NCBI GenBank assembly: GCA_037013685.1 | Contig: CM072888.1 | Span: 9,219,034-9,283,033, forward strand | Source of the DNA: Acridotheres tristis | Taxonomy: Eukaryota; Chordata; Aves; Passeriformes; Sturnidae | Reading direction: 5' to 3' | Length of the DNA: 64,000 nucleotides | Shown: in pieces, positions 38,635 to 51,000 of the stretch | How positions within the stretch are numbered: the stretch's first letter is position 1 | Layout of the letters: each line of letters opens with the position of its first letter | Notes under the pieces: model-generated | Database searches by the model: none | What the model was told of the DNA's origin: nothing | What the model saw: the letters and a program-made list of their open reading frames with translations, nothing else | Made by a program: the position numbers and the translations under genes

Positions 38635-41600
38635 ACAACCCCAGACCATCCATGTGGCAGGCTCTGAGGACTGGAGATATTATCAAGCTCCATAGCCTCA
38701 TACCTATTCTGTAATGGCACTTGGGAAGGTGAGGTATGCCAGGAGGGGATAATCCTATCTCTCTGAGAAGGATCCTGCTTCCATTCCTCTTCATCTTTTA
38801 GATCCCCTGCTAGGTTACCCAGCATCAGCTTTTACTCTTAATGGAATATTGTTCCATAAAGATCACAGTTTCTACAGAAAATAATGATAGAATTTAGTGA
38901 GGATGTCAGGAAATGAAGACCACATGGTTATTGTGAGAAATAACATTTAACCTTTCTCTTGTGGCTGATGAAGGCCGATGCAGTATTTTATTATCAACAT
39001 TGGCAGGTGATTTATTACCACTGTTTCTACTCCAGTAAAACCACATTAGGCTGTGCTTGATGCACCATTTGTTATCTTCAAACTCCCTATACACTTTCTG
39101 CATGCATAATCTCATTCTTCTAAGACACTTCAACAGAAAATGGTAAATATTTAAGTCATGATTCCAAATTCATCAAAAACTTAGGAACTGAAATACAGTA
39201 GCTAAATGGATTGTGCAAGACTAACGATGCCAACATAAAGCTTAAGTCTTATAAAGAGTGATGTAATACATCTGAAACAGCAGCAATGCATAATAATGCA
39301 TTAAGGTAGATTCAGGAGTGACAGAAAGTAAATAATTAAGAGACTTCAAAGGAGAACAGAACTTTATAGAATGAACTCTTACATCAGATATCCCAATGCC
39401 ATTTGCTTATGTAAAAGTAAAATTTGCATCAAGAAATCTATGAAATAACTTTTCAAATGCAATTCTACTGCAATTTCTGCCTGGACTCCTTGGAATACAA
39501 AGAGATTAATGGGAAAATTTCCACTGAGGGCAATAGCACCAAGTATTTATATTGCATTCAATTGTCAAAGGGTGTTACTCTAGTATTAACAAAAGTAGAA
39601 AGTTGTGCAGCTAACTTTTCTGTTCTCTTTTGGTGATACCTTAGTACTCTTCATAAATGCAATCAAAATAATTCCGAATTTTATAGTAAAATAAAGAGAT
39701 TTACAGGAGAATTTCATAAACAGATCATGAATACTAATGGTTGTGAGATACACTCATATTTTGTACTGTTTTAACTTTGTTGAACGACCTTTTCTTTTAG
39801 CAGCCTAATGTAACCTACATGGTAAATAATTTTTTTTCCTTATTGGAATTGTTTGTGGGTGTATAATGAAATTTTGTCTGTTACAATCTGAATTGTGAAT
39901 CTGAGAACACTTGACTTCAATGAAAGCTCAGATCAGAATCAACACTGACACCCACAGTCACTTAGGAAATGAAATGGATGTTATTAAAAGTAGAGATGAA
40001 GAATACTTCACCAAACAGAGCTCGTCTTTTATTAGATATAGGGTAACCCAACCATAAGACATGAAGCAAAGCCCATCTTCTAAAAATTTAGTTGCACAGT
40101 CAACAACTTGTCAAATCTCTCCCAGGAAAGTGAAATTAAGTATTTTTCTAGCTTTGCTTGAAAATATATAATCTATCTTCTTGAGACTTCAGGGTTTTGT
40201 CACTACAGTTAACAAGAAAGATGACCTCTTTTTCTGAAACTCAGGAACTGAAATTCATAGAGTTAATTAAAACAAAATCCAATTAATTTTGTATAGTCTA
40301 AGTAATAATTCATTCAGTCATTTTGAAATATTTTATCTCTTCTGATAAGAAAAAACATTAGCTATCATAACATAAAGTTTCCCTTGATAATCAAGATATC
40401 TCTTTTTCATGATTATGAAAAAATAATAAATAGACACATTCCTCTTTCTACTTTCAAAATTTAAGAAAAAAATCGAATTAGAAAAAAAAATATCTGAGAA
40501 CAGAAGGTGTTTGATTTTCTCTGTGACAAGGAAATAACTCTCCAGCTTTTCTAATATTTTTGTTTTATTTTCAAAGGTTGACAAGGATTGTTGAGTAACA
40601 AGGAAACTTCAAAACAGAAGAGTCTCTTCTACCTTTCCTCAACAGTTTCTTCTGTTTGGGATAGTTATTCCTTCCCTACATGCATGGAGAGAAGACTCCA
40701 CAAATGCTTTGCTTTGCAGCCTCATTAGATATGTATGAGTTCATTATTTAGCAAACTGATGAAATATTTTTTTCAAAAGCTCAGCATGGCAGTGTGATAT
40801 TTGACTAAACAAGTCAATTAAACTGAAGAAGATAAATTACATTCCAAAAGAAAGGTAACATTAGATAACTACCACAAATTCCTAGCAATTCATTAGAGTG
40901 CTCCTGAGTTTATCTTTCCCAATTTAGTATGCAAGGAGAATGTGATAGTAATGAAAACAACACAGATTATTTATTCGCTTAATCAATCAGTTTCAAACTT
41001 TTGAGCAACAAGTTTACTCAAGTTAATTGGACTTATAACTTTGTCAAATCCAAGCCTAGTGCAAGCACAGCCAAAATCTGCCAGTCCATAATGCAGCACT
41101 AGGCAGGGCTGCCACCTATTGTACTATCCAAAGGACTGATTTTCTTAGGAAGATAAATTACTTAATTACTGAAAAATAAAACATTATGGTATCCTCCTGC
41201 CTATCCTGAGGAATTGAAAGTATTACTGTAGACATAAAATATATCCAGTCTAATTTTTAAATTCAGAAGAAAATAATAAATAAACTCCACTTCAAAACAG
41301 CAGCTTCATTTCTTAACATCAACTAACTTCTGCATGGAAGGAGTTTTGTTTCATCTTCAATTGTTTTTAACTGTTTTAAATAATGGGTGTGGTTTTGATG
41401 TAAAACGAATTACTAATATGCTTATTGCTTATCATCTTGAAACCACCTAACCATCTTGTATAGGAAGACAAAAAGCCAAATTATTTGAAAATCAATTCAG
41501 AGAGTGAAAATTTTCTTTACTAATTTTTAAGTTAAAAAGGTGAAAGTGAACCAATGAGGAATTCAGTTCAGCCATCGTATGGCTGTCTGGACACATCAGA

Positions 41601-42120
41601 CTCACTTCTGACCACTTCACTTGTTATCCATGAAAATAAAATGGTGTGGAAATTGAGTGCAGAGGAAAATTCAGATCATTTCTGCTGGTATCAAGATTTT
41701 ATGTCACTGATTCATAACAATTTATCATGTGTTTTTGGTGGCCTCTGTGTGTCCTATCTTTCGGCTGAGTGTTTGTGACCCTAAATACTCTTGAATAATT
41801 TTTCACATCTGCATTTTTTTTCTTCAGTTTGGAATACTTCATTGTTTCTAAAGCTGTTCGGTTTATTTTACTGTCCATAATCATAAATTCCAGCACTTCA
41901 GTAGATTTCATCAACAGAGATGCTGCTGGAGAGATTTGTGCAAATGTCACGCTTAGGTGGTGGACTCTGCAGGATCAGGGCTATAGTTTGCAATTTGAGC
42001 TTTATGGGGAAGACTATGTCTGATATAATTTCATTATAATTTTATCAAGTTCAGTAACACAACCACAGTTTGAATTGGTTGTCTGTTGCCACATTAAAAT
42101 TCATAAAATTATTTTTCAGA

Positions 42121-42164
42121 TAAATTAGAATTTCAGCTTTCCTAAATTAGAATTTCAGCTTTCC
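42121..42164. repeat. 22-bp perfect tandem duplication
   Basis: A 22-base unit beginning TAAATTAGAATTTCAGC is present twice, head to tail, at 42121-42142 and 42143-42164, with no mismatch. Identity suggests a recent local duplication by slippage. No function is implied. Confidence 0.95.
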
Positions 42165-43780
42165 TAGCAGCATGCAATCCTGGTGCACTGTCTGTCACAT
42201 GGCTCCTATCTAGCTGCATGGCATGAGTTCTACTTAAACAGAATACAAATAGAAGAGAATATGATCAAATAGGACTTGGCTCAACCACATAAAATAGATT
42301 GTACTGCTGTGTTTGAATAATTTAGTTCAGTTTCATGAATTAGAAACAAAAGCCCCCAAACCCTCAGCAACAAAAGACAGCAAGAGGAGAAAAGGATAAT
42401 GATTCTACAGGTTGTTATTTCATGCTGGATGTCTAGAACTAGACCCAAGTTTGTCAGATGACTTGGTCTCTCATTATGACAATAAATATTCCCAGTGCAC
42501 AGGGGTTGCTGCCTACATAGACTGAAAGTAATGATAACTACTGCAGATTCTCAGCAGTCTGCTTTCAGTGTAAGATTTGGAAAGCAGATAATCACTTGGT
42601 TGGGAATCCCCTGTGCTGATGAATATGCTGCTTAGTTCACTTCCATGCTGAGTTATTATTAGGTGGCACATTGTTATCAAATAAATAGTTCACTCTTCAG
42701 CAGGAACTAGGTATCATTTTCATATGAATTATGAATCGTTGCAATTCTCCCTTTCTTTTACCCTCCCCAACAAAAAGGAAAAGCTGGTTGTCAAAGTGCA
42801 AGGTTTCTGAATTCCTGCTGTGCACAATTTCCCCCTCTATTAGGTAAAGAGTGTAGGAGACAATAAGACATACATGAGAAGAAGAATATATAGGGGAACA
42901 ACAGGAACAGGATGATGTTTATCTGCATCTCCCAAATACCTCTGCATATTGAGCAGTAAGACAGACCTTTGGGTGCAAGAGCCATGCAAAAGGGTGATGG
43001 GAGTTACTTCATTTGCAGTGAGCAATGCAGAATAACCTGTGCAAGACACACCTCTAATATCAGCTGTCCTTCTCTCTTGCTAGTCAAATATGCATTTGTT
43101 TCAGCCACAAAAATGCTAGAAGCTGACAGTGACATGGTATTTCCATAAGCTCTGTTTCTCTTCTCATAATGTACAGTGATACTTGCATTACACTTTTTTC
43201 CCCACATTTACCTTCCATAACAGGTTCAAGTTTAAAGCTAATTAAAATTAAAAGAAGAATTTTATTGACCCTTATTGTCTCAGAGGGACAACATTTTAAA
43301 AGACATTTTCATCATTGTGAAGGTAATGTGAAAGTATTCAAAGTTATAGTCCAAAGTCCTTTTTCAAACTTAGTCTAACTCTAGTTCTGTTTAAGGGATA
43401 ATTAGAATTTAAACTTTTTGCAATAGGAGGTATGTGCCTGCACTTCACTCATTCAGAAGTAATATTTACTTTGCAACTCTAGTAATAAACAGTCACATGC
43501 TTGAATTGCCTTGAAAAAATAATAATTTTTCTACCTTTAGAATGGTGCAAAATGTTATATGTATCTCCTGCCAAATCATAATTTTTGATATCAAACATGG
43601 TCCGTCTGAAGGAAACAGACTTCTCTCAGAACTCTTTCCAGTGCTTTAAAGGTAATTTAAATAAAATAATTGTCTTAAATGCGATATAATTAATGGCAGA
43701 TAAAAAATGGATTTTTGGTGATAAGATTTGAAGGTGAAAAATTGGAACAGTTGCCTAGGTAAATTTTCTTTTTGTGTTGT

Positions 43781-43906
43781 TATTTGGTTGGGGTTTTTGT
43801 TTTGATTGAGTTTTGTGGATTTGTTTTTGTTGGTGTTGTTATTTGGGGTTTGTTTTTATTTTTATTTTTTTATTTGTTTCTTCTTTTGGGTTTTTTTTCT
43901 TTCATT
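43781..43906. repeat. T/G-rich low-complexity tract
   Basis: T runs of 3-8 are separated by G or GG for about 125 bp. It is similar in character to the tract at 33433-33504, with the pyrimidine-plus-G strand again on the plus strand. Confidence 0.85.
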
Positions 43907-46900
43907 TTCTAAACAAAACCATACACGTGCTGAAAAATACGTGATTGTCAGTTTGCTGTGTTTGTTTTTCCATATGCTTCAATTGCAACAGTCAATATCT
44001 GGTTTCTGCTGTACCATAACTGAGACAGACTCCAACACAACTCTCACACACCTTTACATATCCTCAGTGTACTTGTTTCCTTTTAAAATTTACTCAGGAA
44101 ATGCACAGAAAAACTCCTGTCTTCCATTAGCCACAGTTTATGTCTCATCTATCTGTTGGTTACCAGTGCAAAATACAAAGTGGACTTTGAAATTTTCTGG
44201 TACTGCTGTAGGATTTGCTTTCTTATCCTTAAATTTTGTAATACTGATGTTCGTATAGCTGGGGTCATGATAAATAGCTGACATGAACGTACAGAAATAG
44301 AGATACAAAACCACTTTGCTTGTGAGATCCTTATATGATATCAAGATTTTACTGAATATCTTGATCTACCTTAAATTGACTCTGCCAACACAGTTGGAGT
44401 GGTGCTGGGTGCTGGTAAAAGCACAGGATGTATGAATATGAGCTCATTGTCTGGGCTCATTTTTCTTAAGAAAGTGGTAAGTTACTTTTATGGAGCTGTT
44501 ATAATAGCAGAACAGAACAACCTCAATTGAAGTTACAGCAACCTCAATTTTTTTTCTGTTGATTAGTTTCATAGTATACTTTCCTGCTTCTTAGTCATTT
44601 AAGGGTTGCATGTAAGTTATGAGCAGTCAGACAACATTAAGTATAATGTATTTTATGACCATGTATAAATATATATAATGAACATATGGTGTTACTTTGA
44701 TTTATTGAACTATGATTAAATATTAAACTTTTATAGCTTCATCCTCCATGAAGCATAAATTCTACATCATATTCAATGTATGTTGCTCTATAATTTCAGA
44801 TAAGAAATATTATGAAGTGTGTAATTTTGCTGTTGAAAAATTGTCAGCAAAACTAATCAAAATATTCCAAAATATTACATAATAACTTGGGGTTATTTTA
44901 TTAAAAATTATAACAAACCCTGCTCCCCAAATAGAAAGACAAGTTAAACATGATCTCCATGTTCAAAATCTTTTACTACCTACAATTTGTATTCCATACC
45001 TATAAATTCAATAAAAGCTATGAATAACTCTACCCAAAAATTAGAAACCTGGTGGAATTGATGCTCTTCAGAGGATGCAGAATGTTTCATATAAAAGAAC
45101 TATTTCTCATAAAATCTAGACGCTTCTTCCTGGATTTACACTTTGGAATACACATACGATCCTTGGTGATGTTTATCTTAGGAAAGGTAAACTGAAAGTT
45201 GTGATTTCTGATCCCCCTTTTCACTTCATAGCCAGCATAAAAATGTAGAATAGCTATAAAGTTACATTGTCTGAGATTCAATCAAGAATTAGGCTCAGCT
45301 TCAAATTGGTTTTAGTTTTGCCCACATTTAATGAAAAGGAAAAGGATAAAATGGATTTTGATGGGTCACATGTCTAAGATTTGTTTTCTGTAAGAAATAG
45401 TAAAATAGTTCATGATGAGAAGGAAGAATATAGGACAGTCTGCTAGCATGCATTTACATGCCCCAAAAATTCCACGTCAAAACTACACATTTTAGACACT
45501 TTGAATGTTTCCTTCCAGTTGTTTGATGATGGCAGAAAATATTATATACTGAGTAATCATACTTATAATAACTTGTATTTAGTGTGGTTAGAGATATGTA
45601 CATAGGTCTCTTGGTACGGGCTCCAACACAGCTTCACAGGATATTGACACACTACAATTATTTGTAGTTGTTCAAATATGAGAAAGTGCTACAGACTGTT
45701 TTAGTCTAAATACTGACTGTGAAGAAAATTAGGAATATTGCTAAATCCCAATTCATAGAGCGTCAGAGTTCAGACTTAAGTTCTGCAGACTATAGAAACA
45801 AATCAATACTAGATAATGTTCTAATATATCTATTAGATAGATAGCTATTCCCATTAGTGCTCTCATGAATAATTAAAATCATAACACTAGGAAAAAAAAC
45901 AAAACAGTTTCTAATGAAAACCTAGCACCATTAAATGAATAATATATGTCATTGGAATTTTTTTTACTTGTATGTTTTGTTATATTTATATGTCTGTTAT
46001 CAAGGTTGACCAATTAAGATAGAGGTAGATGAAGGTCTCTAGAAAAATACAAAAACTCCACAGATATTGACACCTCTGGCTAATGATGTGCTACGAGTTT
46101 TAGAAATTGGCTATGTGAAAGGGAAGAGAGGTAATACCATGGCACACTGGAGAGATAACAGTATGAGATATTTAAAGAAAAGGAAACAATTTGAAGAGAA
46201 ATACTCATCATTCTCCAGAAGGCCAACTGCACTCTCAGGTTTTGATTTTTTTTTCAAAGCAGGAATCTTTTTTGCATTTTGCAGGTCTATGGAATTTTCC
46301 AGATTGTGCAACAATATGTTAAATTACTGTTATTACAATATATCTAGCAGTTGGAGAGTTCATCTGGGACGTTTGTGGAATCAAGTCAACACTACCCAAA
46401 CCAAAATGTTACTAAATTCTTGAGCGTCTTTTGAAGAGTCCTGCCACAAAGAGGGAAATTAGCCTGAATGTTTCTTTCCAAAGGAACTTGAGATGAAGAA
46501 AAACAGAGTGCTTAATAGCAGTCCCACAGAAGTCACTGATTCCTTATTTGAAAATAAGAAATGCCAACCTGGACCTTTGACCAGTGACTGCATTCACTGA
46601 CGTTTCCAATCTTTTCCCTGAGTTCCATGGGACTCAGCATCAAACAACTGGCTACTCCTACTTGGTTTGGAGAAATCAAAATCTCAGCATGTGCTTTTCA
46701 TGCTGCTTTCTGCTCTTATCTATTTTTATCCAATACACTTCATCATTAAAAAAAACCAAAAAAACAGTACTTGAAATTTTAAGATTGTTTTGCTACCTCA
46801 TAATAGGTTTTATACAGGAAAAGACTGGAATATCCTGCTTCTTAAATACTGACAGTTTTGGAAATAATAGCCAGTAACTAGGACATATTTTCTACTTATC

Positions 46901-47640
46901 AGATACAGCTTTAAGATAACTTAATGATGAGATTTAATTGTGCAATACCAACTATTTCTCTATCAATTTGCTGAAATAAACCTGGAATCTTGGTGCTTCT
47001 GTGTGCAATAGTTAACAGTTAGTTAATAGGTATTATGAATTTATCTGGTGAGTAGGCAGTTCTTAAAGTGAGATAGATTGATAATTATTTCAATGCCATT
47101 CTTTCATCTCATAGAAGTCTTCTGAAAAGTCTAATTAGGATGACAAATAAAGAAAGGCCATAATGGAAAGATACCCACATGCAAAAATAATTGTTGATAG
47201 GAAAGCTGAAAGCAATTGAGTTCACTTGAAAAGGTAATTTTCACTAGCAAACAAAGAAAAGGTCTCATTATTTCCATTCCAATAGAACTTTGCCAGTTAC
47301 CTGACAAAACAGGTAAATAAACAGTAGAGAACAAAGTACTTTACACTAATGAGAAACATGATCCAAGAGCATCAAAAATTGTATAGAATGGCGTTAATAT
47401 CAGTACAGTCCTTGTTTTTTTGTGATGGAGGTGTGTTGTTCAGGCACCAAATTCCTGATAATGGAGAAAGGCACTTGAAACTTGCTGGCTAAGGACACTG
47501 CAAATTTACAGTTAATTTTCCAACCTGAAAAAGATTGTCAGTGCCTCACAACAGTGGATTTGGGCTATAAGTTCTTGGCTAAAAGTCGCTTTCTAGTCCT
47601 TAGGCAGAATGAAGTTTATGCTTTGAACTGCTTGATCTTA

Positions 47641-47645
47641 AGCCC
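47641..47645. repeat. Target-site duplication, left copy (AGCCC)
   Basis: AGCCC immediately precedes the TG that opens the LTR and is repeated immediately after its terminal CA at 48067-48071. Confidence 0.85.
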
Positions 47646-47804
47646 TGTCATGGTTTCACACCAGCCAGCCACCAATGCCCATGTAGCCACACACTCCCCA
47701 TCAGTGGGACTGGGAATGGGACGGGTAAAAGGTAGAAAAAATGTTGATGTGGGAAGACAAATGCCATCACTCCAAAAGTCCCCTTTCATCCTCTTTCCCC
47801 TCAC

Positions 47805-47813
47805 TTTATATAG
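47805..47813 (+). promoter_or_regulatory. TATA-like box of the LTR
   Basis: TTTATATAG lies about 160 bp into the LTR, followed by AGTGAGCATGG. Its place and strand fit the U3 promoter of the family. Whether it drives any transcript here cannot be told from sequence. Confidence 0.4.
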
Positions 47814-47982
47814 TGAGCATGGTGCCACATGGTTTGGAACATCCCTTTGGTCAGCTGGGGTCACCTGTCCAGGCTGAGTCCTCTCCCAGGCACCCCCAAA
47901 TTCCTCACCAGTGTGGCAGCACAAAAAGCAGAGAAGGCCCTGGCTCTGTGTAAGCTCTGCTCAGCAATAACAAAAACATCTC

Positions 47983-48010
47983 TGTGTTATCAGCCCTGTG
48001 TTATCAGCCC
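47983..48010. repeat. 14-bp tandem duplication inside the LTR
   Basis: TGTGTTATCAGCCC occurs twice in direct succession at 47983-47996 and 47997-48010, followed by a partial third start, TGTGTTCAGC. Confidence 0.95.
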
Positions 48011-48066
48011 TGTGTTCAGCACAAATCCAAAACAGCCCCATAGCAGCCACTGGCAAAACCAGCACA

Positions 48067-48071
48067 AGCCC
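48067..48071. repeat. Target-site duplication, right copy (AGCCC)
   Basis: Identical to 47641-47645 on the other side of the LTR. Confidence 0.85.
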
Positions 48072-51000
48072 ACAGGAAAAAATTCACAGTACTCATTAAT
48101 CCTACTGCAAACAATGTGGGTGCTCAGTAGACTGTTTTGTGTGCTGTAGATCTCCTTGTGGAGCAGGGAACATGTTAAAGAACATGACTGTAATTCACTG
48201 CAAGTATTGATTGCAATTGACTCATTAAGAAGGAAATCAATTCCTCTGAAGTACATAAATTTGAAAGTGGGAATCAAATGTGAGTGGAGATAGCGTTTTG
48301 GTATTCATGAAACACATCTAATAATAGGTTCTGGAGATTGAAACTAAAATGTTTTGCACTAGAAAAAGACAGGTTCATTCTTAATGGCCCTGATTTCTAT
48401 ATACTGCTATCTTTTTCTTTACTACACATTCTGCTTTCCTTTTCAGTAAACATGATCTTTATACTTTGTATTACCTAGCACTATTTTGACATATTTACAG
48501 TACTGTAATTGTCTTGCTCCTTTAAACCCTTAGCATTAAATATTTTTGTACCTTTTTTATTCACAACATGAAATTAAACACTTCACGAATATCTGAGAAT
48601 TTTAAATTAAGCCATTCAGCAACCCCCCACTCTGCACTTAATATTCCATGTAAATTGAACATATAATGAAGGGAAATATCATTAATGAAGATTTACTTAA
48701 TTGCAAACTACTATTTTAAATTATAATAAAATGGAGATTGGGAGAAAGAAATTTTTAGCAAGAAATGAGAAATTATATTAACTTTTTCTGTCCAAGAGAT
48801 ATTCTCTAAATAATTTCTGAAATGTTTTGCTTCCATGTTTTGAGAACTTTGATTCTAATATGAAACATTAATTTTTTTGCCCACTTCTAATAAGAAATCA
48901 AAGATCTTTAAAATAAAATCCATGCTTCAACTACAAAATCTGCTTTGTCATACCCTTAATTTTGATGAAAGCCTCTTTCTAGGGAAAAAAAATATTTTGG
49001 CATGTCCAAGTTACCTTGGAAGCCTTTGCAGTAAGATGTCCTAAGGAAAAATTCATCTCATTCCTCTCCACCTTAAAATAACCATGCTTATCAGTGCTTT
49101 CTCGTTCAGTTAATTAGCCTCCAATTCAATTAATTAACCTACACTGGTTCTGCCAGAAGTTGTCTGGGCTGTTGAGGGGTGCACAGGGGTTGTTCACTCA
49201 GATCTAGGTGTGGTCCTAAGGCCCCATCATCTTTAAAAAGAAATGGGAAGAGCTAATCCTCTGGGGTTTTAGCCTGGTAGTGGGCACAGAGGTTTGGTCT
49301 ACACGAGACTGACTGCTAAATGCTCCAGGGTAATTGCTGGAAAACACTGAACAGGTGGGGTGACATGGTGATGCATAGGCAGAAAGATTTACAGATTTTA
49401 TCCACCACCATTAGTCTCTAAAAGCTACAAATATCTCCACAGCCACACAGCAGACATCTGACAGGGCATCTCTTTACCCTTAAAAAACCATCCCCTGGGG
49501 ATACAGAAAAGCACTTGCAAGGAATTCCAGGAAAGTGAGTGCCTAGAAAGAGAATTAATGTTAGACATTCATCATATTAAATGCCTGAAATTTTAGATTT
49601 TTAATGTTTTATTTCATCCAATCAAATTAAGATGGTCACTCTCATGGCAGAATGAATGATGCTTGCCTCTAATACAAATGGAACCTATATTTATAGTATT
49701 TAACTTCATCCCACTTCTCTCACTCAGTTCCTATAGGTTTCATATTTGACATTTTCATTCTCTTCTGTTAAGGCAAGGCCTTCCAGCTTCGTGTTATCAG
49801 TAAATTCCATTTACACCATCCTTTTTCTTGTGTGCCAAGATAACTAATTAAATTACTTAAGATTTATTCCACTAAGATTCCTGCAGCCTGATACTCTCCC
49901 CTTTCAACATAACCACTTGTTATGTCTAATTCATCCAGTCCCTTAAAACCTCAGTATTAATATGCCAATCAGTGTTTTCTCCACTTCAGTTAATTTCTCC
50001 CTTATGACTATTAGTACCTTTGGGTTACTGCTGCAGGACTGAAGAACCATGCATGGAAGTGCACAGCCCTGGTGGCATCTGCTTTTCCCTGGTCATACAT
50101 GTGACTGAATAATTCTCATCAACTCTGGCTTTTTTCATAAGGGTCTCATTTGTAAAACACAGTATAAGTCCACAACTATGCAAGATTATGTGGGCAACTC
50201 TAGTATACACTATTATGAGTAATTTCTTTGATCTGATTTCTTGATTTTCAAACAGCATCAAATGTAACTGCTAATAGATTTCTCTATGTTTAAATTATTA
50301 TTTTGGAACAAAATAAACCAATATAAGTCTTGGAGGACTACTCCATACTTTATGTCTTTTATCTTGGGTTTTTGGGGCTGCTAAAAAATAGGTGGTGTTA
50401 AAATGTTCCTAACCTTCAACCAGTAAGACTACAATCCATGTTTTACCAGATGATGTCTTGCCTATGTTTGCATGTAGTTAAGATTAATTGCTTGGGAGAA
50501 TTGCTAGTAGAACAAAGTTATAGATTTGAATCTCCAGCTATGTTTTTCTACCAACAGTGTAATTTTGTTTGCTTCAGGCACATTTGCAATATTGTCAAGT
50601 AAAAAAATTAAAATATTTCTCTGAAAATTTGCTGTAAATATTTATATTCTTTCATTTTTATTTTTAGACTTTATGAAATCACACAAATCAGTTTCTCTCT
50701 ATCTGAATAAACTACAACAGCAATAAGTCTTGTGCAAGTCAGAAAAAATGTGATAAAACATCTCTCTCTTGAAAAGATGGCTTTTTTTAAAAGAGGAGTG
50801 AGGCCTCCTAAAGATACTCAGTGGGAATAACAGTTGTATGAGGCACAGGAGATTTTTATTTATTTTCCTCTTTCTGAGCTTTTTAGAAATAAAGGATTCA
50901 TATAAACCTAGTTCAGAACCACCATTAGGCTGCTGCTACAACGGGCTTCCATAACATGGTAACAGCAAGATTTTTTCCTGAATCTCTGTGTGATAAATAT

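Larger units (their letters stand above)
38441..47640. other. AT-rich unique sequence, no gene seen
   Basis: About 9 kb without a recognised gene. Contents are a pyrimidine-rich C/T tract at about 38560-38634, a 22-bp perfect tandem duplication at 42121-42164, and a T/G-rich low-complexity block at about 43781-43906. The largest open frame in the window, 150 codons at 43806-44258, begins inside that block with a Phe/Leu-rich run and is taken as composition-driven. Confidence 0.5.
47646..48066 (+). mobile_element. Solo LTR of an avian endogenous retrovirus (probably ERVL-like)
   Basis: A 421-bp element starts TGTCATGG and ends AGCACA, so it has the canonical TG...CA ends, and it is flanked by a 5-bp duplication AGCCC. 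The opening, TGTCATGGTTTCACACCAGC, and internal blocks such as GGAACATCCCTTTGGTCAG and CATCTCTGTGTTATCAGCCC match a common bird LTR family that I recognise from memory. A TATA-like TTTATATAG at about 47805-47813 would mark the U3 promoter on the plus strand. There is no second LTR and no gag or pol sequence around it, so it is a solo LTR left by recombination between the two LTRs of a provirus. A 5-bp duplication fits ERVL or some ERV1 groups. Inside, a 14-bp unit is tandemly duplicated at 47983-48010. Confidence 0.88.

Noticed and set aside
38350..38825. Lys/Arg/Glu-rich frames on the minus strand resembling a charged nuclear protein
   Set aside because: They come from the CT-rich tract at 38560-38634 joined to CR1 sequence.
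43806..44258. 150-codon open frame, the longest in the window
   Set aside because: It starts in a T/G-rich low-complexity tract that yields Phe/Leu/Val/Gly runs and has no recognisable domain; the length is explained by base composition.
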